From an uncultured Chitinophagaceae bacterium (GTDB lineage Bacteria; Bacteroidota; Bacteroidia; Chitinophagales; Chitinophagaceae): a stretch of 8,962 nucleotides of DNA. How positions within the stretch are numbered: position 1 is the stretch's first letter; every line of letters begins with the position of its first letter. Below, one piece after another: positions 1 through 5,764 of this stretch. A program made the translations under genes and the position numbers. The stretch covers positions 1-8,962 of the forward strand of contig CAMPGT010000159.1 in NCBI GenBank assembly GCA_946885665.1, in the 5' to 3' direction. Below the pieces are notes generated by a model that saw only the letters and a program-made list of their open reading frames with translations, had not been told where the DNA came from and searched no databases.

Positions 1-673
1 GTCGTATGAATTTTCCTTCTATCATCATGGCTATCCTGTCACCCGTTGCCTTTGCGCAGGTCAGATCATGGGTGATGACTATCGCACTGGTCTGGAAACG
101 CTCCTTCACTTCATTGATCAGGCTATTAATTTCGATCGAAGTGATGGGATCGAGCCCCGCAGTGGGCTCATCATACAACATGATCCGCGGACGAAGAATA
201 AGTGTGCGCGCTATGCCGATTCTTTTTTTCTGACCGCCTGAGAGCTCCGATGGCATCTGGTTCTTTGTTTGGGATAAGCCAACCGCATCGAGAACTTCAT
301 CAATCGACTTGTCGATCTGGGCCCGCGATAATTTTTTAAGGTTGCGCACCAAAGGAAATTCAAGATTTTCGCACACCGTCATGCTATCGTATAACGCACT
401 GTTCTGAAAAGAAAAACCGATTTTTCTCCTTAGCTCAGTCAATTCAATAGGAGAAAGCTTATCCACCTCTCGGTCCAATACGACAACATTGCCGCTATCA
501 GCTTTTAATAACCCGGCGATAATTTTAATCAACACCGACTTGCCGGTGCCCGACCTTCCGAGCACTGCTACATTCTCTTTTTCGAATAACTCGAGGTCAA
601 CACCACGCAGCACGTGATTATTGCCAAATGATTTGTATACATCGCGTATGGATATTACGGCGTTTTCTTTCAT
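1..673 (-). CDS. mlaF: MlaF-type ABC transporter ATPase (3' end cut off by window edge)
   Basis: This is the ATP-hydrolysing subunit of an MlaFEDB-like importer that moves phospholipids between the outer and inner membranes; it acts on the cytoplasmic face. The visible 224 residues contain Walker A GRSGTGKS (39-46, Lys45), signature LSGGQ (144-148), Walker B MLYDEPTAGLD with Asp168-Glu169, and a switch His at 202 in 'VITHDL'. The LSGGQKKRIGIARTL and DEPTAGLDP wording is typical of the MlaF/Ttg2A branch. It starts MKENAVISI with ATG at 673-671, one base after the TAG stop of the MlaE-type permease gene, so the two are almost certainly co-transcribed and translationally coupled. MlaF proteins usually run to about 250-270 residues, so a few dozen residues lie outside the window. 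The family call is firm; the lipid substrate is inferred from the permease partner. Confidence 0.93.
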   Translation of the reverse strand, partial: MKENAVISIRDVYKSFGNNHVLRGVDLELFEKENVAVLGRSGTGKSVLIKIIAGLLKADSGNVVVLDREVDKLSPIELTELRRKIGFSFQNSALYDSMTVCENLEFPLVRNLKKLSRAQIDKSIDEVLDAVGLSQTKNQMPSELSGGQKKRIGIARTLILRPRIMLYDEPTAGLDPITSIEINSLINEVKERFQTSAIVITHDLTCAKATGDRIAMMIEGKFIR

Positions 674-674
674 A

Positions 675-1478
675 CTATTGCATTGGTCTGAAACTGTTGA
701 ATATTTGCACGATCAGCACTTCTTCTATAAAAATTAAAAACATCGATATCACCACTGCCGTATTCGCCGCCTTCCCTACCCCCTCTGTTCCCCGGCTGGC
801 ATTGTAGCCCTGGTAGCAGCCCACGATTCCAATGGTGAAGCCATAGGCAACTGCCTTTACTCCCGATGCTAAAAAGTCAAGAAAGCTTATCCGCTGAAAG
901 GCTCCTTCGAAGAAAAGGCCCAGGCTGGTTTGTTCGTTAATGGTCACGTCGATAAATGAGCCCAGTAACCCCACAAAGCACGTGTAGCACATCAGGAGAG
1001 GAATGGTAATCGTTGTGGCCAGCACGCGGCTCACGACCAGGTACCTGAACGGATTTACCGCGGATACCTCCATGGCGTCTATCTGTTCGGTTACCCGCAT
1101 GGATCCCAGCTCGGCCCCAAGGCTGGAACCAACCTTACCCGCGCATATCAACGACGTTACCAGCGGCGCAAGCGCTCTTATCATGGCGATGGCCACCAGC
1201 GAAGGCAGCCACGAAGTAGCGCCAAATTCAGATAAGGAGGGCCTCGACTGTTTTGTAAACACGAGGCCGGTGATGAAGCCCGTGAGTGTTATCAGCGCAA
1301 GTGATTTGTAACCTACCTGGTAACACTGCCGGATGATTTCCTTCCATTCAAAGGGTGGCTTGAGTACCTCCCGGAAAAAACGCATTACAAAGGAGAAGGC
1401 ATCATAAATGGCGAGAAAGAAAGAATCCAGCCTCCTGGATACTACCGGTTTATCAGGCGATTTGTTCGTTTCACTCAT
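675..1478 (-). CDS. mlaE: MlaE-family ABC transporter permease
   Basis: This is the membrane-spanning permease of an MCE/Mla lipid transporter; it pairs with the ATPase encoded directly downstream. The 267-residue length fits the family. An N-terminal interfacial helix (about 18-40) is followed by hydrophobic segments near 55-75, 92-112, 145-172, 205-225 and 240-258. Two family hallmarks are visible: GKVGSSLGAELGSMRVTEQI followed by DAMEV (115-137), the coupling-helix region, and GCYQGYNASRGTEGVGKAA (220-238). Start ATG at 1478-1476 gives MSETNKSPD; no strong Shine-Dalgarno is seen, as is common in Bacteroidota. The MCE-domain subunit (mlaD) would be expected beyond the left edge. A role in outer-membrane lipid asymmetry is inferred from characterised Mla systems and is not shown by this sequence. 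Confidence 0.93.
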   Translation of the reverse strand: MSETNKSPDKPVVSRRLDSFFLAIYDAFSFVMRFFREVLKPPFEWKEIIRQCYQVGYKSLALITLTGFITGLVFTKQSRPSLSEFGATSWLPSLVAIAMIRALAPLVTSLICAGKVGSSLGAELGSMRVTEQIDAMEVSAVNPFRYLVVSRVLATTITIPLLMCYTCFVGLLGSFIDVTINEQTSLGLFFEGAFQRISFLDFLASGVKAVAYGFTIGIVGCYQGYNASRGTEGVGKAANTAVVISMFLIFIEEVLIVQIFNSFRPMQ

Positions 1479-1570
1479 GAAGTTCTGCTTTGCGAATGTT
1501 CGTCTTTCTTAGAGCATACGCAATTCCCGTTCCTGAGCAGCTATTGATGGCTGTACGCATTAAACAAAAA

Positions 1571-1885
1571 CTAATTCGTAGAAAACTGAAAGTTCCGGCA
1601 AACATTAATTGACGGCACAACAGGTTTGTTTTTCGTTGCGTTGATGATATCGAAATCAGCAATCCATACCCTATAGAACGTTTCTTCCGTTTCAGGATCA
1701 GTAATTAATTGCTGCCTTTGGATACCAGCTTTTTTAAGGAGTTTGAACGAATTATCATTTTCCGGATACAGGGTAGCAGTGATCCCGCGTTTCCATTGTC
1801 TTTGGTTTTTCTTTAAAAAATTACTCCGCTTCGTTCCATGCAAAATTTTATGCCAACACCGGCTTTTCGGTTCTACCGGTGGTGA
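1571..1885 (-). pseudogene. Probable remnant of a GNAT N-acetyltransferase C-terminus
   Basis: An open frame on the minus strand runs from just after an in-frame stop at 1888-1886 to a stop at 1573-1571. It contains no ATG. Its first possible start is TTG at 1843-1841, giving 90 residues. Residues 20-60, read from that TTG, include 'TATLYPENDNSFKLLKKAGI' and then a strand-like 'TFYRVWIADF'. This resembles the end of the GNAT fold, where an 'N..S..LL.K.GF' helix is followed by the last strands. The acetyl-CoA-binding motif A (Q/RxxGxG/A) that should precede it is absent, because that space is taken by the AHSA1-like gene, whose stop lies only a few bases before the TTG. I read it as a headless leftover gene. 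A real small protein started from TTG cannot be excluded. The GNAT resemblance is by eye and modest. Confidence 0.38.
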
Positions 1886-2294
1886 TTAGCTGATATAGAC
1901 TTTGCCTGATGAGCTGAGTCCATGCTGTTGAACAATCGTTGTAGCATTCAACCTCCGGTTGCAGACCGGCGTGTGTGAACTTCAGCTCTGTTTTGCCGGC
2001 TTTCCGTGTAATCTCAAAAATGATTTTTGTGCCGGTCCATTCCTCCTTGTCTTCAAGAAAGTTAAGCTGACTCTCAGTCACCAGCCAAACAACTTTTTGG
2101 TCAGGAACCAGTTCAGTTACCTTTTGTTTGGAATAGTGAAATTCTTTGTAGCGGTAAGTAAACTCACTGTTAAGATTTTTCGTGTCGCCTTCGAATTCGC
2201 CCGACCACCATTTTCCCGGATTTATTACTGCCTCGAATACTTCATTCGGTGTCTGGTCTACTGCAATCGTAGTTGCAAAATTTGTCGCTGCCAT
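1848..2294 (-). CDS. AHSA1/SRPBCC-family protein (START-like fold)
   Basis: The 148-residue product has the layout of the Aha1 C-terminal-like (AHSA1) branch of the SRPBCC/START superfamily. These are small soluble helix-grip proteins that bind hydrophobic ligands or assist other proteins; most bacterial members have no known specific function. Visible signs are the opening strand and helix 'TTIAVDQTPNEVFEAVINP' (8-26), the Trp pair in 'GKWWSGEFEGD' (27-37), the central strands including 'KVVWLVTES' (67-75), and the family-typical ending 'ELKFTHAGLQPE' (103-114) followed by a C-terminal helix with 'AWTQLIRQSLYQLITTG' (124-140). No signal peptide or membrane segment is present, so it is cytoplasmic. 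The ATG at 2294-2292 follows an A-rich leader, and a candidate sigma promoter element lies about 20 bp upstream. It diverges from msrA. Confidence 0.85.
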   Translation of the reverse strand: MAATNFATTIAVDQTPNEVFEAVINPGKWWSGEFEGDTKNLNSEFTYRYKEFHYSKQKVTELVPDQKVVWLVTESQLNFLEDKEEWTGTKIIFEITRKAGKTELKFTHAGLQPEVECYNDCSTAWTQLIRQSLYQLITTGRTEKPVLA

Positions 2295-2314
2295 GTTTAT
2301 CTATTTATTTTTTT

Positions 2315-2322
2315 CAAAACTA
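2315..2322 (-). promoter_or_regulatory. Candidate Bacteroidota -7 promoter element for the AHSA1-like gene
   Basis: Read on the minus strand, the bases are TAGTTTTG, a full match to the Bacteroidota -7 consensus TAnnTTTG. It would place transcription start about 14 bp before the ATG at 2294, with the A-rich leader 'GAAAAAAATAAATAGATAAAC' region in between. No TTG was found at the usual -33 spacing, so this is a half-supported promoter. Confidence 0.32.
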
Positions 2323-2502
2323 CAGGCAAACCTGCACCATGTGGTGGGTCTAAACGGACAATCTGGTGGGGTGATACAGACAATACTTGTTTTATCCTAA
2401 AATAAAAAATCAACTAAAACCGCATATCATTGGCCAGGTAAGAAAAAGGCCGGAGCAGTAAAGGAAACATGTCGCTCCAAAAAGCAGATGAGCATGCGGT
2501 GA

Positions 2503-2538
2503 TGGACAAAAGAGACAATTTATTGTAGTATGTGTCCA
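2503..2538. promoter_or_regulatory. Nested dyad-symmetric element upstream of msrA
   Basis: TGGACA (2503-2508) pairs with TGTCCA (2533-2538). ACAAT (2515-2519) pairs with ATTGT (2522-2526) around a TT centre. Both arm pairs share exactly the same centre, with 6 bases between arms on each side. Such two-tier symmetry is what a dimeric repressor operator or an imperfect mRNA stem-loop would look like. It ends 76 bp before the msrA start, followed by another 6-bp inverted pair. No known regulator motif was recognised, so function is inferred from symmetry alone. Confidence 0.3.
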
Positions 2539-2614
2539 CGTAGGCGACAGATCTATCCACTCATGCCGGTAATCGTCGCCAAAGTCCTAATTTCAATAAA
2601 CAAAAAAGAAAGTT

Positions 2615-3121
2615 ATGGCAAAAGAGAAAGCGATTCTTGCAGGCGGATGTTTCTGGGGCGTGGAAGATCTCATACGCGATTTACCGGGTGTCCTTTCGAC
2701 AACTGTCGGCTACACCGGCGGAGATGTTCCTAATGCCACCTATCAACATCACGGCACACATGCGGAAGCGATCCTGATTGTATTTGATTCTGAAAAACTG
2801 TCTTACCGAAAATTACTCGAATTTTTCTTTCAAATACATGATCCGACCACACTGAACAGGCAAGGAAACGATTATGGGACCTCTTACCGGTCGGCTATTT
2901 TTTATCTGAACGAAGAACAAAAAACTGTTGCTGATAAGCTGATTGCCGATTTGTCTGCAGAAGGTATTTTTTCTCGTCCGATTGTTACAGAGGTCGCCCC
3001 CGCAGCGGATTTCTGGGACGCTGAAGAAGCGCACCAGGACTATCTGAAGAAAAATCCCGGCGGTTACACCTGTCATTATATAAGACCCGACTGGGTGCTG
3101 CCGGCTAAAGCAACTAAATAA
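2615..3121 (+). CDS. msrA: Peptide-methionine (S)-S-oxide reductase MsrA
   Basis: MsrA reduces the S-epimer of methionine sulfoxide, free or in proteins, repairing oxidative damage with thioredoxin as electron donor. The 168-residue product has the catalytic motif GCFWG with the nucleophile Cys12, the acidic helper Glu51 in '[11 protein letters not shown]', and the substrate-pocket stretch '[20 protein letters not shown]' with Asp86 and Tyr91. A single late cysteine, Cys153 in '[12 protein letters not shown]', is the probable resolving residue, giving a two-Cys layout (12/153) rather than the longer two-resolving-Cys form of E. coli. 'GTSYRS' replaces the commoner 'GTQYRS'. There is no signal peptide, so it is cytoplasmic. 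ATG at 2615 is preceded by a purine-rich AAAGAAAG. No msrB is adjacent, and it converges with the DUF4249 gene 60 bp downstream. Confidence 0.96.
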   Translation: MAKEKAILAGGCFWGVEDLIRDLPGVLSTTVGYTGGDVPNATYQHHGTHAEAILIVFDSEKLSYRKLLEFFFQIHDPTTLNRQGNDYGTSYRSAIFYLNEEQKTVADKLIADLSAEGIFSRPIVTEVAPAADFWDAEEAHQDYLKKNPGGYTCHYIRPDWVLPAKATK

Positions 3122-3181
3122 TGAGACACATTGGATGACCGTTACAATCAGGAAAATTGAAGTGGCATCAATATCGGACGC

Positions 3182-4408
3182 TTATGGCCAGAAGTCGGGC
3201 CGCCGGTGTTCACCACGCATCGTGCAATCTGCGCAATACGGATATGTTAACCCGGCTAAACCTATGCGGTAGGGAGGTGGGCCCATAGATACATTCGTGA
3301 GCGTAGGTACCAGCTTACGTTCTACCTGTTCTTCATAGGTCATGAAACGTTTCTGCAACGTATCGGTACACCCCGAATAATAGATATCCACTTTTGTCCA
3401 GTCGGGAACCTCTCTGAAGCCGATGAACAATCGCTTTGTTTGTACCGTGGTAGCGTCAACAAATCCGATCACTGTTTCGGCCGCGGTGGTAACGCATCGC
3501 AGGTTAGTTTTCATTTCGCTTGGTTGTGCGTCGAATATGGTTCCGAGGCTTTCGGAATTCCCTTCCAGGATACGGTAAAAATCGTAGCCTTCTTTGCTGA
3601 GGCCCGTTTGTTTGACCATTATGCTGTACAACCAGCTTAGCTCCCACGAATCGCGTTCGATTTTGCGAACCGGTTTAACAATCGTGTTGTTCGAAAAGGA
3701 AGCAGCGGATCCGATATTAATATTTCGCGAGGTTTGATATTTCCAGCAGGTGTACATGGAATCATTGCGTTGGCCGTTTGGTGGGTAGAACCATGGCTCA
3801 AGGCAAGTGTTATACGTAAACCCATCGTGCGTAACATCAAGGCACCGGTATTCTTTTGTCCCGTTCGGCATCAACACGTAAGTGAAGTAGGCTGTGCACT
3901 CATATTTGGCATGAAACTCCCAAACTTCATCGTAGTCCCACTTATAATACCTGCTGTCGGCATCGCTGCCGCGGCTGGCGACGGAAATTTCAACGCCATT
4001 GTCGCGTTCGTCTCTTTGCCAGAATACGCTGTCTATCGGTGCAGTGTTCACCACGGTGAGCCAGGCCGATTCGTACTCTTTGTCTCCGGAATAGATTCTT
4101 AAACGATATTGCCGTGCGTTATTAAGCGTGAGAGGCGGGCTGGAGTAAGTGCCGGGCTCCGTTGGTGATTCGACTAACGGAACCACGCTGTTGTCGTCGC
4201 CTTCTATCTGAAGTGAAGCGCCACTTTCTGCCACCAGCGTGCGTTCCGCAATGGGCGAGGTACGGCTGAGGCGGATCCTGGTTGTATCGCCGTTCAGAAT
4301 GTTCCCCTCTACCACTAAGAGGTTATTTTTGGCTGCTTCCAATGGCAAGCCATATCGTTCGCGGCAAGCGGCCAGTGTTAACAGCAAAAAAATTAGGGAA
4401 AGGCGCAT
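3182..4408 (-). CDS. DUF4249-family lipoprotein
   Basis: This is a 408-residue Bacteroidota lipoprotein of unknown function. The N-terminus MRLSLIFLLLTLAAC is a short lipoprotein signal with acylated Cys15. Next comes the family's opening 'NNLLVVEGNILNGDTTRIRLSRT', then a beta-rich, probably Ig-like, first part ('PGTYSSP', 'QYRLRIYSGDKEYES'), a longer middle with several cysteines, and the typical ending 'YCADCTMRGEHRRPDFWP'. DUF4249 genes usually follow a TonB-dependent receptor gene and are thought to sit at the outer membrane with it. Here no receptor is visible; the gene lies 56 bp downstream of a TlpA-like gene on the same strand. The multiple cysteines of the mature protein would fit a partner that handles disulfides, but that link is only inference. 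Confidence 0.87.
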   Translation of the reverse strand: MRLSLIFLLLTLAACRERYGLPLEAAKNNLLVVEGNILNGDTTRIRLSRTSPIAERTLVAESGASLQIEGDDNSVVPLVESPTEPGTYSSPPLTLNNARQYRLRIYSGDKEYESAWLTVVNTAPIDSVFWQRDERDNGVEISVASRGSDADSRYYKWDYDEVWEFHAKYECTAYFTYVLMPNGTKEYRCLDVTHDGFTYNTCLEPWFYPPNGQRNDSMYTCWKYQTSRNINIGSAASFSNNTIVKPVRKIERDSWELSWLYSIMVKQTGLSKEGYDFYRILEGNSESLGTIFDAQPSEMKTNLRCVTTAAETVIGFVDATTVQTKRLFIGFREVPDWTKVDIYYSGCTDTLQKRFMTYEEQVERKLVPTLTNVSMGPPPYRIGLAGLTYPYCADCTMRGEHRRPDFWP

Positions 4409-4464
4409 ACGGGTTTAGTTAGTTACACACGGGTTTGGGATAAAGTTACCCTATTTTGTATATA

Positions 4465-5088
4465 TTATTCATTCGCCAATTCTTCAATCTGTTTTATAAA
4501 TTTGTTTGCCCCGTAGTTAGCAAATCCCGAATGATGATACCTGATCTCTCCGTTTTTATCCAGGACAATGGTTGTAGGCAATGCGCCAGCGTAAAGTTCT
4601 GCCGGAACACTTCCATGAGATTGATACAATGGAACTGAAAAGTTCTCCTTATCCAGATAAATTCTTCCTGTGGCAAGGTCGTTGTCCTCATTGATGGTTA
4701 GAAAAAATACATCAGGGTTATCCCTGAACCTGGTATAAAGCGTTTCGACAGACGGAAACTCCGCTCTGCAGGGCGGACACCATGAAGCCCAAAAATTGAT
4801 AAACACTACTTTCCCTCTTAAAGATGACGTATTTTGAATATTTCCATTTTCATCTGCAAAATGAAAGTCTGTAATGGTTTGGGGGGCGGTATCCGTATTC
4901 TCTTTATCCATACTCGCATTAAATAACCCTGTTGCCATTAATTGCCGAAGCACGAATGACTTTGCATCGGGGCTGAGGAACATCAGGCCAACAAAAATGA
5001 CAGTAAGTATGGTAAAAGCATTTCTCCTGAAGTATTGCCATTTATTAGCAGGCGGTTTCTTGTTTGAAACGCCTTTTTTGTCCGACAT
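4465..5088 (-). CDS. Membrane-anchored TlpA/ResA-type thioredoxin
   Basis: The 207-residue protein has a basic cytoplasmic start (1-22), one transmembrane helix (about 23-39, 'AFTILTVIFVGLMFLSP'), a linker, and a thioredoxin-fold domain (about 70-207) facing the periplasm. The active site is WCPPC (Cys104, Cys107) in 'INFWASWCPPCRAEFP', and the cis-proline is Pro171 in 'ALPTTIVLD'. The TlpA/ResA branch reduces specific periplasmic disulfides, for instance in cytochrome c or outer-membrane biogenesis; the target here is unknown. ATG at 5088-5086 is preceded by AGGA, one of the few Shine-Dalgarno-like sites in this window. The DUF4249 lipoprotein gene follows on the same strand after 56 bp, so co-transcription is possible but not proven. 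Confidence 0.92.
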   Translation of the reverse strand: MSDKKGVSNKKPPANKWQYFRRNAFTILTVIFVGLMFLSPDAKSFVLRQLMATGLFNASMDKENTDTAPQTITDFHFADENGNIQNTSSLRGKVVFINFWASWCPPCRAEFPSVETLYTRFRDNPDVFFLTINEDNDLATGRIYLDKENFSVPLYQSHGSVPAELYAGALPTTIVLDKNGEIRYHHSGFANYGANKFIKQIEELANE

Positions 5089-5764
5089 ATTCCTGTTTTT
5101 GATTTGCGAGGTTGTCGCTGTTACTTATTCAGATACTGCGAAGATATGATGTTCGCCGTGGCGATAGCGTTTAGCAAATGTGAATAATTGATGCTGGAAT
5201 GGTATGACACTGTTTGCTTCATAATGCCTCGTTGTTAAACTTGTTGAGAGATAGCCATTCGAAATATTTTGCAGAGTACCTCTGTACGCGGGAAAATACG
5301 TGTATACAGAGAAAAAGCTGCAATTGCGCATAGACATGCAGGAAGATTTTGCCGGTCCGTCGGGATCGGCTTATATCCACCGTGAAAGGAAATCGTTAAA
5401 TTATTTTCAATCACAGTAGTTGATGTGAATACCGGAAAATCAAAGGTCCTTTGCCAGACGAACAAGCAGACGGAGAATGACCCGCGGGTTGAAACCACAA
5501 TGCTTTGTCCTGTTGACAACAACATGCTATTTTATTTCAGGAGAAGCTGAAGGCGATACGTTTTCGGCACTGGCCTCAACACTAAATATAACACAGCGAA
5601 AATACATGTTGTAAGCAGTTAGCGGCAGTATGCGCTGCGATTTTTCGCACATGCGATAAAAGTGAAATTAGCTGTAGAGGTAACATCGTTCAGGATACCG
5701 GCGAGAAGAAGCAAGTCAGATCAAAAAACCAGTATCTTCGAACGCAACCAACTAATTGACGACC
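5089..5764. other. 676-bp intergenic region upstream of the GH9 gene
   Basis: No convincing gene was found. Open frames on the minus strand at 5235-5525 (96 codons) and 5125-5337 (70 codons) have Cys- and Phe-rich, low-coherence translations and no recognisable family. The region separates the divergent tlpA-like and GH9 genes and must hold both promoters. It contains several small inverted repeats: CTCTGTA at 5280-5286 with TACAGAG at 5305-5311, CAGAG-TAC-CTCTG at 5272-5284, and a cluster near 5624-5656. No exact TAnnTTTG promoter box was seen in either direction. Confidence 0.5.
5624..5656. promoter_or_regulatory. Cluster of short inverted and direct repeats upstream of the GH9 gene
   Basis: Within about 33 bases lie GCAG...CTGC arms around TATGCG, a hairpin TGCGA-TTTT-TCGCA (5636-5649), and a repeated ATGCG (ATGCGCTGCGAT then ATGCGAT). 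This density of symmetry about 110 bp before the GH9 start would suit a regulator binding site or a leader hairpin. No match to a known operator was recognised, and chance is a real alternative. Confidence 0.22.

Larger units (their letters stand above)
2295..2614. other. Divergent intergenic region between the AHSA1-like gene and msrA
   Basis: I see no gene in this 320-bp stretch. It must carry the outward-facing promoters of both flanking genes. It holds the candidate -7 box of the leftward gene near its left end, a 36-bp nested dyad at 2503-2538, and a second pair of inverted arms, GGCGAC at 2543-2548 and GTCGCC at 2575-2580. The last 20 bases before msrA are purine-rich (AAAGAAAG) and probably serve as its ribosome entry site. 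Confidence 0.6.

Noticed and set aside
1471..1662. 63-codon minus-strand frame overlapping the mlaE start
   Set aside because: It overlaps the confident mlaE start in another frame and has no recognisable features.
1959..2405. 148-codon plus-strand frame opposite the AHSA1-like gene
   Set aside because: It is antisense to a well-supported gene. The Phe/Cys-rich translation is typical of a shadow frame.
3734..4102. 122-codon plus-strand frame inside the DUF4249 gene
   Set aside because: It is antisense to a confidently identified lipoprotein gene, and its translation shows no domain.
5280..5311. Possible terminator formed by CTCTGTA and TACAGAG
   Set aside because: The loop is 18 bases, the stem is only 7 pairs and not GC-rich, and it is followed by A's, not T's, in the plus direction.
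5235..5525. 96-codon minus-strand open frame in the intergenic region
   Set aside because: There is no recognisable motif or family, its composition is unlike neighbouring genes, and there is no convincing ribosome site. It is left as unresolved intergenic DNA.
5756..5764. TTG start three codons upstream for the GH9 gene
   Set aside because: The ATG at 5765 gives a normal signal peptide with a short charged start. The TTG adds only three residues and has no ribosome site.
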